Source of the DNA: Hordeum vulgare subsp. vulgare
Lineage: Eukaryota; Streptophyta; Magnoliopsida; Poales; Poaceae
Assembly (NCBI RefSeq): GCF_904849725.1
Contig: NC_058523.1
Coordinates: 338,065,948-338,129,947 of the forward strand
Direction: 5' to 3'
DNA: 64,000 nt
Part shown: one piece after another, positions 22,562-33,932 of the stretch
Layout: each line of letters opens with the position of its first letter
How positions within the stretch are numbered: position 1 is the first letter of the stretch
The notes under the pieces: generated by a model
Databases searched by the model: none
The model's input: the letters and a program-made list of their open reading frames with translations, nothing else
Told to the model about the DNA's origin: nothing
Position numbers and translations under genes: made by a program

Positions 22562-24599
22562 TCGGATGTTAGCTTGAAGCACCGAACTCGCATCATGTGC
22601 CAACTTTCTAGCCTCATACGCCTCTATGGTTTGCCGCATCATTTGTACATCTTGAATCATGGCTTCTTTAGCAGCTCCAGTTTGATCTTCCGGGACACGT
22701 TGCATAGAATATAAAGCGTTGAAGGAGTCGGCGTCGCAGCAGTGATAACAAGAGTTACCGGAAGAGGCGCAGTCGACACTGTTTTCACAACAGTTGAACC
22801 AGTCGGAGGAGCTGTAATTAAAGCAGTCGAACTGGCTGGAGGAACACTCGACATTGGCGCTGCAGGCATGGCCTGAGTTTGTTCGGCAGTTGAACTTTGC
22901 GGTTCTCCCTCGTCATCCAGGAGGATGACATCTGTAGTTGTCAGTCGATAGTGTCGGTTTGTTCAGCCGACGGGTTTTCATCTAGAAAACAAAGCAGAAT
23001 GAAGACTTGGTGTACCTTGTTGAGAGGCACGCATGTACAGAGCATCCAAGTCCATGGGATCTTCTTCATCCCCAACAGGTGACGTCACCGAGGTAGCAGC
23101 TCTGGCAAGTAAATTTCACTTGGTCGTCAAAGGCATGGAAATTCACAATGACAAAATAAACAAAGAGACAGGCACTCACATTGAAGCAACTGGCACGGCG
23201 ATCCTCATTCGAGGCAGAGCCTTCCTAGGCTTAGGAGCATCAGGCTTGGGTTGTTTGGCGGCTTTTTCTGCAAATTCAGTCGCGACAGCTCTGTCGCGCT
23301 TCACGTTCCTAGTGCTGGACACTAAGGTCTTGCTTGGCGTAGCCACTGGATCATGACGATGCTTGGATCATGACTCGGGCCGCGGAGGAGACCGGTTTTC
23401 TTCCTCACTCTCACCAGAATCGTCTTCACTCCCCTCATTGTCTTCAACATTGTCGCTGTCAACGTTGTCACCTTCGCTTTCTCCATCGACGTCAAGATGT
23501 GTCCCGTTGGGTAGGGGTGAATGCATGTTTGTCCACTCCAACAAGATACAAAAGTAGCAATGTCAGTCGGTCAAAGATTCAGTCACTCGACAAAGACATG
23601 AAAGTAATCGGAATAGAAATAATGCACCAGATTCCGTGGCTTGTTTTCAGCACAGTAAGGCAAGACTCACTTGGCTCGTAATGGATTGTCGCAGGCTCCA
23701 GTGATGCTTTTAAGCCACTGAGCTACAGTTTCCTCAGAAACCTCCTCCGGGTGCGACCGAGTGGAGTCACCAGGGCACGAGTAGTGCCACATGGCATGAT
23801 CCCTCGCCTGAAGATGCTGAATACGCCGACCAAGGAACGTTTCGAGCAAGTTCAACCCCGTCACTCCGCCACGGACCAAGTTAACCACCTCATTTACCAA
23901 CATCCCCACCTGAGTCTTCTCATCATCGAACACGTGTACCGCCCTAGGATCAGTCGGTCACTCCAAGGTGAATGGGCGAAGGCCAGTCCACATGTTTGGA
24001 GATGCAATATCATTAAAGTAAAACCAAGTCGACCAATTTCGGACTGACTCAGGAAGGGTCACCTGAGGATACGTACTCCTACTCCTCTTTTGAATCCCCA
24101 AACCACCGCACAAGTGAATGACATGAGTCTTACAATCACTCGGGTTTGCTTTCTTCACTGCTTCGGAGCGCATAGTGAAGATGTGTTTAAATAGTCCCTA
24201 GTGAGGAGGACAGCCCAGAAAGCATTCACACAGTGTAACGAATGCAACAAGATGCAAAATGGATTTGCAAGGAATATCATGAAGTTGCACACCAAAATAA
24301 TGCAGGAAACCGCGGATGAAAGGATGAGGGAGTAGAGAGAAACCTCGCTCAATGTGAGTAAGGAGGAGGACTCGTTCCCCTTCACGGGGCTCTGGCTCAA
24401 GCTCTCCTTCAGGCAACCTCCACGACTTTTCAGCCACCATCCCGTGTTCAACAAGGTCCAGAACATCCTCCTTCTGGATTGTTGATGGGAGAAAATCTCC
24501 CTGGATCCACCCTTGCGGCAGCGCAGATCGGCCGCCTGCCTTCTTCGACCTTCTGCCCTTCTTGGCGCGCTCGAGCTGGCTCGTCTTGCCCTTCGCCAT

Positions 24600-25129
24600 T
24601 GCCGCGGTGGCGGAGACGGATCAAAGCAGCAGATGCGAGGCATAGGTGGAGAGGAAGCAGAGGGAATCAGGGGAAAGCACTTCTTCAACCCTAGCGCCAG
24701 ACAGATTTATAACCTCTCGAGTGAGTCACTGACTGGTGGACCCGCCGGATATTTGTCTATCCTTATAACAAAGGAGATGCGATATGTGGTGATAAGGGTG
24801 GTGCGTTAATCGAGGTGTCGCTACCCAACTTGCCCTGGTTGTTGTATCAGCATCGCGCCACGCGCGCTAACCGAAATTTTGAATCCCGTGAAGTACGGAC
24901 CTCGTAAAGTGATCCATCACATCTCAAGATATCGTTAACCACTCGGATCAACCTCAATGCTTAAATTCATTCGGACGTGCTTCACAACAGAATCGATCAG
25001 GGTGAATAACGAAGAGTTCGGTCGACACCCAGTTTTATGAAGCTCGGAAGTACGTTCAAGATCGGTATGCCTTGAAAGAATCTACATTGACCCCTTCCTC
25101 ACTCGAACCACGATCCATTCAAGGGCTAA
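24600..25129 (+). other. Leader between element D aORF and its 3' LTR
   Basis: About 0.5 kb with no coding sequence I can support. It would carry the promoter and 5' leader of the antisense ORF, reading leftwards. AAGGGCTAA just before the LTR (25121-25129) is the likely polypurine tract. Confidence 0.5.
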
Positions 25130-25698
25130 TGATGGGGATATGTACCTAGGGTAGAGTCACGGGCCAGACCTAGGTGTCCTACCTAAGGGTACCTCATTAT
25201 TAACTTGAAGGTCACAAGGAAGATTCCGTCTGGATATCCATGGCATCTAAGTCACTCAGTAAGCAATCACTCGAAGTATGTTCCCCTTCACTCGACAACC
25301 AACTTCCACTCGGAAGAAGTCATTCGACACAGAAGACCAGAAGCCACTCCAGACAGGCCAACAGGCGAGCATTCAGCTCGTCGTCATTAATAGCATTAAT
25401 TATGCACGTTATCAATAACATACACCTTTAAACTCTATTGATCAAACCCTTAGATGTTGGTCCTTGATGAGGGGTAGCGCACTCTATATAAGCCACCCCT
25501 TCCCTCTAGCACAAGGGTTTGCACCCCGTGTAATACACGTTCCATACTGCAAGAGCTCCCGAGCACTGAGACGTAGGGCTTATACCTCTACGAGAGGGGC
25601 CTGAACTCATACATCTTGCGTACAAGCTTGTCGTAGCTAGGACTCTGCCCTCTCCTTTCGTACCCTACACCTCTACTGTCAGGTTCATTCCCACGACA
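25130..25698 (+). repeat. 3' LTR of element D
   Basis: About 569 bp. It starts TGATGGGGATATGTACC after AAGGGCTAA and ends ...TTCATTCCCACGACA. It contains a TATA box, TATATAA at 25485-25491, followed by a transcribed leader rich in CCCT. No second copy lies in the window, so the boundaries rest on the TG...CA ends, the TATA box and the flanks. Confidence 0.62.
25485..25491 (+). promoter_or_regulatory. TATA box of element D LTR
   Basis: CTATATAAGCC, about 210 bases before the LTR end, in the usual position for LTR transcription start. Confidence 0.55.
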
Positions 25699-27282
25699 TT
25701 GGCTAAGGGTAACAGTGCGGTAGTCGAAAACACCCCTCATAGCATCTACGAGGGGGCTGAAGCCAACGAGTGGAAACTTTCAAGATAAAACAGCCACACA
25801 GGAGTCAAAATTAAACAGAGCAAGGCATAATATATCATGCAAACCAAAACCATTGTATTGCCCAAAAGTTTAATCATCAATACAGGATAGTATTTTCACT
25901 CAAGAATTACATCATTTGACCACTGAGTTTCTATCGCCCGAGCACCCTCCATAACATTGGGAAAGTATAGATCAGGGAGCCTATGCTCCTTTCCTGGTGG
26001 CGGAGGTCTGGTGGCCATTCGAGATCCCTCAATGCATACGAAGCACTCCAGGATGTCAATCGGGGGTGCGACGGCGATCGCCTTCTGCACCAGGCTGAAG
26101 TAGTTGCTCGGCAATGGCTCTGTAGGCCATAGCCTGGTGTAGAGATCCTTCATGGCTAGCTTTGCCATTCGATGCAAATCCATCAGCTATTTCAGCTGAT
26201 CGGTGACGAGGAGAGGTTGCTCAGGGGCTTGAAATTGCGTCTAGAACAGCCTTAGCTCAGCATCCCCTTCCTCGGATGCATAGTACCTAGAAGCATCTGT
26301 CGCACTCTTCGGGAGGTCCACAAACATGCCTAGAGAATGCCAGACTCGGGTAAGAAATGCGAACCTTTTTCCACCAAAGATACATTGTAGTACGTATCAC
26401 TTACTATCCGCAATTCATTTGATTTGGTGCATCTCGTTCTGGTGGCCTTGCGCCTCCATCCGCGCCTCTTGGAGTGATGCGGTCAAAGAGGACAACCTTG
26501 AAGCTTGCTCATTATTATTCTGCTCAAGGACCTCACATTTCGTGAAGGAGTCCTTGAGCTCTTTCCGCACCTCACCAACTCTAGCCTCGTTCTTGTCACC
26601 AACAGACCTCGCCGTCAATAGTTCGGAGCTGCTCGTTCGGCTGCCGCCTTTCGTTCGGCAGCCTCTTGTCTCACCTTGTTTAGCTCGACCTTGAGCTTCT
26701 AGACCTCCACGGTGGGGACTATAGGTGTCATAAAATCACTCCGCACTTAACGTTACAATTAAAAATACATCACCTTGATGAGAAAATTACTGATAATAGT
26801 CCAGTTCAGACTTACCTTGGGCGTCTTCCAACCGCTTGCCGAGATCCTCCTCCGAGCTCTTATGCTTCTGGTTCATTTCCACCAACTCCACGGAGTTAGC
26901 GGCTGCTACCGGAGACGTGGTGTGCATAATTAATTAATACATGTCAGAATCCCAAGTTATCAGATTTTTAGAACCATGTGTCAGGTTTTTCTATCATCCT
27001 ACCAGAATCTTAGGGGCTACGGCTCATTTTTAATGTTATATGTGTGTTTTCCGCACTACTTTGACCCTTGCATGAGTTTTTCAAACTCACACAGGGCTCG
27101 GGGGCTACTGAATATAGGAATTCTGTATAACTTATAAATGAAAATTACTTTATAAAAGGATATTGTCTAAATAACCTTGAAGCCCCTCAACAGGCCGACA
27201 AAAGCTTCCTTCAATCCGCTGTCAACAGGTCGAATGTTTTGTAGAACACCACTCAGAAGAGTGCGGTGTTCTTCAGCGATGG
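25699..27282 (-). pseudogene. Element E (Tat lineage): aORF C-terminal part and its 3' flank
   Basis: Minus-strand aORF of a third Tat-lineage element. The C-terminus (26183-25896) has MKDLYTRLWPTEPLPSNYFS, DILECFVCIEGSRM and GKEHRLPDLYFP. These features are typical of the C-terminal part of 'putative gypsy-type transposon' proteins. Upstream (26618-26415) is a charged coiled coil. The frame breaks several times, and intron-like AT-rich stretches occur (26700-26810, 26930-27170). It runs up to the insertion site of copia element F at 27282. The continuation lies at 51252-51587, about 24 kb away. 25699-25895 is its non-coding 3' flank, cut on the left by element D. Confidence 0.75.
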
Positions 27283-28511
27283 TGTGTGATCACGAGAAGG
27301 GATGTCTAGAGGGGGTTGAATAGTCTACTTGAAAAAATAAAACCTAGCCTTTTCCCAATTTAAATTGTTGGCAGATTTGAGATTTTAGAACAGGTCAATC
27401 ACACCGTACACATGCAAGTCTATGACTATAGCAGCAGAAAGTAAAGACATGCACATGTAAAGTAAGGATTAGAGTTTAGAAAGATCAAATGCAAAGATGG
27501 ACATGGTGATTTTTGGCATGGTTCCGATAAGTGGTGTTATTGTACGTCCACGTTGATGGAGACTTCAACCCACGGAGGGTAATGTTCGCGAGAGTCATGG
27601 AGGGCTCCACCCACGAAGGGTCCACGGAGAAGCAACCTTGTTTATTCCATCACAGCTTACGTACATGAAGGACTAGCCTCACACGGTGTATATCTTCTTG
27701 AAGTAGGCGAGCTCCTTGAATGTACAAACTTCTTGGTTCAACTCCACAACACGAAGTAGGAGGCTCCGAAGCGACACCTAAACAATCTAGGAGACATCAC
27801 TCTCCAAAAGGTAATAGATGCAGTTGTATGATGAACTCCTTGCTCTTGTCCTTCCAAATATAGTCTCCTCAACACTCGGTCACTCTCTCACAGATTTGGC
27901 TTGGGTAGAAGAGATTGGTTGGGTGGAAAGCAACTTGGGGAGGCTAGAGATCAAGTTTCAAATGGATGGATTGGAACATCTTGAACTCAACACATGAGTA
28001 GGTGGATCTCTCTCAGAAAAAGTGGATATGGAAAGTGTATGTGTTTTGTGAGTGCTTACTCTACAAATGAGAGGTGGTGAATGGGTATATATAGGCATCT
28101 CCAAAAATCCAACCGTTACAACATTATTGCCCAACTCGGTGAAACCGAAGTGAAACACGGTGGCACCGACTAGTGCAAAATGTGGCAACTTTTGTATATT
28201 TGGTGTGACCGATATAGAAATCTCAGTGGTACCGATATGGGTGACCTAGTGCAGTTTCCAAATTTCGGTGAGACCGATTCCAAAACTCAGAAATTCAAAT
28301 TCTTGAAAATGGCATACCAGAAAGTTGGTCACTGATTTTGGTGGCACCGAAAGGAATGTTGGTGGCACCAAGACCTTAGGGTTTGGCATAGGTTCTGTCT
28401 GGTGGAAAATCAGTATGGCCAAATGGAAAATTTTGGTGGCACCGTTTTTGGATATCTAGGCTTTGGACAGATACATTTTTGGGAAATTGTATGAGTATTT
28501 TTGGTGGCTAC
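27283..28511 (-). repeat. 3' LTR of element F, distal part
   Basis: Matches 49743-50951 of the 5' LTR. It contains a cluster of imperfect palindromes of the form CGGTGnnACCGA between about 28130 and 28450. It is cut by the insertion of G at 28512. The remaining 300 bp of this LTR lie at 38619-38918. Positions 28507-28511 are one copy of the G TSD. Confidence 0.88.
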
Positions 28512-30188
28512 TGATACGTCTCCATCGTATCTACTTTTACAAACTCTTTTGCCCTTGTTTTGGACTCTAATTTGCATGATTTGAATGGAACTAACCTGGA
28601 CTGGCGCTGTTTTCAGTAGAATTGCCTTAGTGTTATTTTTGTGCAGAAATCAAAGTTCTCCAAACGTCCTGAAAATCTACGGGGAGCAGTTTTGGAAAAT
28701 ATGAAAAATATCTGCGCCAAGTTCCACCTGAGGGGGTGGGCCAGTGGGCCACAACCCCTGGCTCCGCCACCACCCCCCTGGTGGCGGTGGGCAGGCTCGT
28801 GGGGCCCACATGGCTCTGCCGCTCCCAACCTCAGGTCTATAAGTTCACTTTCGTCCCAGAAAAAATAAAGAGAGAAGTTTTCATCGCGTTTGCGATATAG
28901 AGCCGCCGCCACCACATGTTCTTCATCTGGAGGGCAGATCTGGAGTCCGTCTTGGGCTCCGGAGAAGGGAAATCGTCGCCATCGTCATCATCAACCTTCT
29001 TCCCTCTCCAATCCCATGAAGCTCTTCATCGTTCGTGAGTAATCTATTCGTAGGCTCACTGGGCGGTGATGAGTAGGATGAGATCTATCATGTAATCGAG
29101 TTAGTTTTGATGGGGATTGATCCCTAGTATCCACTATGTTCTGAGATTAATGTTGCTACTACTTCGCCATGCTTAATGCTTGTCACTAGGGCCCGAGTGC
29201 CATGATTTCAGATCTGAAATTATTATATTGTCACCAATATATGTGTGTTTTAGATCCGATCTTGCAAGTTGTAGTTACCTACTATGTGTTATGATCCGGC
29301 AATCCCGGAGTGACAATAACCGGAACCACTCCCGGTGATGACCATAGTTTGAGGAGTTCATGTCTTCACCAAGTGCTAATGCGTTGGTCCGGTTCTTTAT
29401 TAAAAGGAGAACCTTAATATCCCGTAGTTTCCTTTTGGACCCCGCTGCCACGGGAGGGATGGACAATAGATGTCATGCAAGTTCTTTTCCCTAAGCACGT
29501 ATGATGACACACGGAATGCATGCCTACATCACATTGACGAAGAGGAGCTAGCCACATATCTCACCGTGTTATAACTATTGCATGATGAATATCCTCCAAA
29601 CAAATCAACGACCCATTGCCTACGAGTTTGTCCTACTGCTGTTGTTACTTGTCTTGCTCTTCTGTTACTACTGTTGCTGCTGCTGTTACTTGTCTTGCTT
29701 TGCTGCTACTGTTGCTACTACTGTCGCTTGCTACTGCTGTCACTACTGCTGTTCCTTGCCACTGTTATTGCTCGTTACACTGCTGCTACCTGCTACAATT
29801 TTGGTTCGCTGGTCCTTGACGGGAAATGACAATTTCCGTCAATGAGGCAACTTGGCGTCATTGATACAATCGTTAGAAATAGTGTGCCGTGTCAACAGAT
29901 CGTTTCTGACACCGTTGTTATCATATTACTTTGCTATTACTACTTTGCTTGCAGATACTAATCTTTCAGGTGTGGTTGAATCTAACATATTCAGCTGCTA
30001 ATACTTGAGAGTATCCTCTCACCTCCTATAGGTGTACCAAAAAATTTGGATCGAATACTCTACCCTCGAAAACTGCTACGATCCCACGCGCTGGTGGGCC
30101 GTCAACAACATTCTTCTAGTTTCGATTGCCGGAGAGTGCTAGCAGCATTCTTCTGGTGCCGTTGCAAGGGGAAGAACAGTTGACATCA
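28512..30188 (+). repeat. 5' LTR of element G
   Basis: 1677 bp, TGATACGTCTCCATCG ... GTTGACATCA. It is the direct repeat of 36937-38613. A GC-rich palindromic stretch (CCACCCCCCTGGTGGCGGTGG) occupies about 28765-28800, and a CTG/TTA trinucleotide-rich stretch lies at 29630-29800. The trinucleotide stretch is open in several frames but is not a gene. Confidence 0.95.
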
Positions 30189-30198
30189 AGCATTTTTC

Positions 30199-30216
30199 CG
30201 GCACCGTGGCCGGGGA
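30199..30216 (+). other. Primer binding site of element G (degenerate tRNA-Asp type)
   Basis: CGGCACCGTGGCCGGGGA, ten bases after the LTR, matches 15 of 18 positions of the plant tRNA-Asp complement (TGGCGCCGTTGCCGGGGA). This assigns the element to the Athila side of Ty3 elements. Confidence 0.7.
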
Positions 30217-30266
30217 GGTATTGCTATATTCTCTGAGTCACTTGGGATTTATATCTGCTGATCACT

Positions 30267-33129
30267 ATGAAGAATCTGAAGGATCCGAAGACCAAAGTCT
30301 TGCCCTCAACTACGAGGGGAGGTAAGGAATTGCCATCTAGCTCTGCACTTGATTCACCTTCAGTTATGAGTAAGTTTGCGACATCACCTCCTGCTAGAAA
30401 TCTTGATATGTCGCATGTGCTTGATGATGCTTGTGATACTACTGCTAGAGATGTTATTATTGATACTATGTCTGATGCTATGCCTGGTACTGCTAGAGAT
30501 GCTATGCTTGATACTGTTAGAGATGCTATGCTTGATACTGCTTTGCCTTATGATGCTAGAGCTGCTATTTTGCCTGATGATGCTATGCTTGATACCGCTA
30601 GAGATGCTACTTTTCCTGATGTTCCACTAGGGGTGTTCCTTGATGCTCATATTGCTAGAGTTACTGCCAATGCTCGTGATGCTTCTGAAACTGCCGATAC
30701 TATTGAGATAGAACCTGCTTTTGCTCCTGCTAGATCTAGCTCTCCTAGATATGAATTTCCTGATATACCTGAGGGTTAAGTTATGGAGGGAGAGATAGCT
30801 GAGGATTTTCTTGCATGTAAGGATGCCTATGACGCTGAGAAATTACTTCTCAAGTTGAAGGAAAAATCTCGGGAAGCTAAGATGAAATACGACCCGAAGT
30901 TTGCCACTTCACCTATCTTTATCACCGATAAGGATTACGAATTCTCTGTCAATCCTGAGATAATCTCTCTAGTCGAATCTGATCCTTTTCACGGTTATGA
31001 GTCTGAGACGGTCGTAGCCCATCTTGCCAAACTACACGATATAGCTACCCTTTTCACTAATGAGGAGAAGATCCGCCACTACTATATCCTTAAGTTGTTT
31101 CCTTTCTCTCTAAAGGATGACACTAAAGCCTGGTTCACCTCTCTTGCTCCTGGATGTGTGAGTAGTCCCCAGGAGATGGTCTATTACTTCTGTGAGAAAT
31201 ATTTCCCTGCCCATAAGAAGCAAGCTGCCTTGCAGGAAATATACAACTTTGCTCAACTCCAAGAAGAGAGTCTTCCACAAGCTTGGGGGAGGCTCGTCTA
31301 GCTACAAAATGCTTTGCCTGATCACCCTCTTAAGAAGAACGAGATACTTGATATCCTCTATAACGGACTTACCGATGCCTCTAGAGACCACCTAGATAGT
31401 TGTGCCGGTTGTGTTTTTAGGGAACGAACCGTAGAACAAGCTGAGGCTCTACTGAATAACATCTTGATCAACGATAATGCTTGGACTATTCCCGAACCAC
31501 CTCCTAAGCCAACTCCTAAGAAAAGAGGTATTCTATTCCTCAGTCCCGAAGATATGCAAGAAGCCAAGAAATCTATGCAAGAGAAAGGCATTAGATCTGA
31601 AGATGTCAAAAATCTACCACCTATCGAAGAGATCCATGGTCTCGATAACCCGATACAGGTAGTAGAAGTGAATTCTCTGCGTAGGTTTGATGAGAGTGAT
31701 ATTCCTTTTGATAAACCTGCAAGCCTATGCTTCGGTGAATTTGACAACTTTGTTGCCAAATAACAGAGTTTCAATGATTATGTTAGCACACATTTGCATC
31801 AAAGTACTCATATGCTTAGCCATTTAAGTGCTTGTGTAGACAGAAATGTCAATGATCTGAAGCTTCTGAGTAAACATGCCTCTATGATTACTACTCAGGT
31901 AGAACAAGTACTTAAGGCTCAGAATGACCTGCTCAATGAATTAAATGACAACTCTATCACAGTCATTACTAGAGGAGGCAAAATGACTCAAGAACCTTTG
32001 TATCCTGAAGGTCATCCTAAGAGAATTGATCAAGATTCTCAAGGAATCAATGCTGATACACCCGGTCATCCTGAGGAGAAGAAGAAGGATGGTAGAAACC
32101 TACACGCCAGTTCACAAATACTGTCACACCTGAAGAACCTAATGATATTTCTGTGTCTGATGCAGAAACACAATCTGGTGATGAACATGAACCTGGTGAC
32201 AATATGGACAGTGATGTTCATAATGATGCTCAACCTAGCAATGATTGGGATGTGGAGACTCAACCTACGGTTAATCCTCATAACCCAAAACCTAAGAAAT
32301 ACGATAAGAATGACTTCACTTCTAGGAAGCATGGTAAAGAAACAGAGCCATGGGTTCGGAGACCTATGCCCTTTCCTCCTAAGCCATCCAAGAAAAAGGA
32401 TGATGAGGATTTTGAGCGCTTCGTTGAGATGATAAGACCCATCTTTCTGCAGATGCGGTTAACTGATATGCTCAGGATGTCTCCGTATGCCAAGTACATG
32501 AAAGATATCGTGACTAATAAACGGAAGATACCAGATCTTGAGATCTCCACCATGCTTGCCAATTACACTTTTAAAGGTGGAACTCCTAAGAAACTTGGTG
32601 ATCCCGGAGTGCCCACTATACCTTGCTCCATTAAAGGAAACTACGTAAGAACTGTCTTATGTGACCTTGGAGCCGGTGTTAGTGTTATGCTGCTCTCTCT
32701 TTAGCGTAGACTTGAATTGGATAAGTTGACACCCACTGAAATTTCTCTGCAAATGGCCGACAAATCAACTGCTTTCCCTATAGGCATTTCCGAGGATGTG
32801 CCTGTTGTGGTTGCTAACACCACTATCTTAACAGACTTTGTTATCTTGGATATTCCCGAGGACGATGCCATGGCTGTCATCCTCGGAAGACCCTTTTTAA
32901 ACACTGCAGGGGCTGTTATAGATTGCAACAAAGCAATGTCACTTTCCATGTCAACGGTAATGAGCACACCATGCACTTTCCGAAGAAACGATATCAAGTA
33001 CATTGCATCAATGCTATCGAAAAGACTTCATCGATTCTCATTGGGAGCTTTGAATGCCCTATTCCTCGTGTCAAGATGAAGTATGATTTGCTTGTTGGGG
33101 AGATACATATCCCCATTGAGGTGACATAG
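30267..33129 (+). pseudogene. gag: Athila-type gag-protease of element G (broken)
   Basis: Capsid-type polyprotein followed by an aspartic protease. Codons about 55-115 are a degenerate 10-residue repeat (LDTARDAM-like). The capsid part (30783-31763) has the retrotransposon-gag signature, with KDDTKAWFTSLAPGCVSSPQ and YFCEKYFPAHKK. A Lys/Pro-rich part (32290-32400) precedes the protease. The protease active site reads CDLGAGVSVM near 32660 (DLGA in place of DSGA/DTGA), and MAVILGRPFLNT lies near 32870. In-frame stops are at 30777, 31299, 31761 and 32702. Frameshifts lie near 32110 and 32930. Nothing resembling RT follows. It is inactive, but its domain order is clear. Confidence 0.88.
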
Positions 33130-33932
33130 TGGCTATTCGAAAATTCTCCATTCTCTCTTAAAATTCGAGAAGGTTTTGTCATAAGGACTTGATCAATCCC
33201 ATTGACGGATTTCTTTCGATGACCATGAAATGGATGAATCAAAGAGTCACATACCTCTGTTTTAAAGCTTTCATTTTCTTTTGCTTAGAAGAAAAATGAT
33301 AGAATTAGTTTAGTTTTTCCTGTTTTCTGTTTTAGCGTCCCAGAGAAAAATACCTCGAAAATAAAAGTTCTACGATGGTCCTGAAAATTTAGTATGATTT
33401 TATCTGGAATTTTTGAAAATTACTAGGCCTGAGAGCTGGCCTGGGGGCTAGACCAGTGGGCCACAAGCCCTGCCACCGCCACCTACCCCCCTGGTGGCGG
33501 AGTGCAAGCTTGTGGAGCCGATAGGGACCCCTCCACTCATTCCAGCTCCCAGCCTCTTCTTCCACCTCCAGAAAAAATTGTTTCGCAGCTCAAACCCGTG
33601 TTCTTGCTCATTTGGTTGTGATTTTCGATCTCCTTGCTCAAAGCACCATTCTTCGAACCGTTTTGGGGAAATTACTCCTTGGTAAGTGACTCCTCCATTG
33701 GTCCAATTAGTGTTTGCCCTAGTGCTTTACCCTTCGCGTATTCTTGCTACCTTGGTGACCCTGTTCTTGAGCTAGAAAGGTTGATCTTAGCTGGTCCCAA
33801 GTAGTTTTAGCACGTGATACGGTCTCTAGGCACTAGTAGGAGTAGTTGATACAAGTTGGGTTAATCCTTATTCACTTTTCTTTCGAAGTCTCTAAAAATT
33901 CCAGAATTTTTCAGAGCTAGAAAAAGGAAAAC
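33130..33932 (+). other. Spacer in element G with LTR-like segment (about 33350-33600)
   Basis: Non-coding. The stretch from about 33364 (AAAAGTTCT-N6-TCCTGAAAAT) to about 33582 (CCAGAAAAAAT) follows the same succession of motifs as 28650-28866 of the LTR. Shared motifs are CCAGTGGGCCACAA, a CCACC...CCCCCTGGTGGCGG palindrome, GCTTGTGG or GCTCGTGG, a Pro-type C-rich run and CCAGAAAAAAT. It is diverged but clearly related. It ends about 350 bases ahead of the env-position ORF. Confidence 0.65.

Larger units (their letters stand above)
21080..24599 (-). pseudogene. aORF of element D (gypsy-type transposon domain, coiled coil; with introns)
   Basis: The antisense ORF begins with ATG at 24599 (MAKGKTSQLERAKKGRR, basic). 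The PF04195-like globular part follows: TLPQGWIQGDF-like, ERGFSLLPHPFIRGFLHYFG and, after a frameshift near 24190, LCGGLGIQKR and LPESVRNWSTWF. A His/Trp-rich stretch (QARDHAMWHYSCPGD) ends at about 23670. An acidic part (GDNVDSDNVEDNEGSEDDSG) occupies about 23560-23400. The rest is Ala/Thr-rich (22869-22660) and coiled coil (22705-22562, 21947-21700, 21529-21311). A GT-AG intron lies at 21948-22561, and another probably follows a GTGAGT near 23665. Frameshifts make it a pseudogene. Its role is unknown. Confidence 0.75.
20484..25698 (+). mobile_element. Element D: Tat-lineage Ty3 element, 3' part
   Basis: The plus-strand order is a tandem repeat array, an intron-containing antisense aORF, a leader, then a 3' LTR of about 569 bp. 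Gag, pol and the 5' LTR lie beyond element A and the window start. Its own aORF is distinct in sequence from that of element A. After its LTR the sequence becomes the flank of another Tat-lineage aORF (E), so I infer D inserted into E. I cannot check the D TSD because its left end is not in the window. Confidence 0.72.

Noticed and set aside
25699..25895. Possible primer site directly after the LTR of D, which would make it a 5' LTR
   Set aside because: TTGGCTAAGGG does not match a tRNA end well. What follows is the tail of another aORF in minus orientation, which fits an insertion flank better.
29578..29845. Leu/Cys-rich small frames resembling membrane proteins
   Set aside because: They come from the CTG/TTA trinucleotide-rich stretch of the 5' LTR of G and recur in the 3' LTR at 38007-38393 with changes. 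They are low-complexity artefacts.
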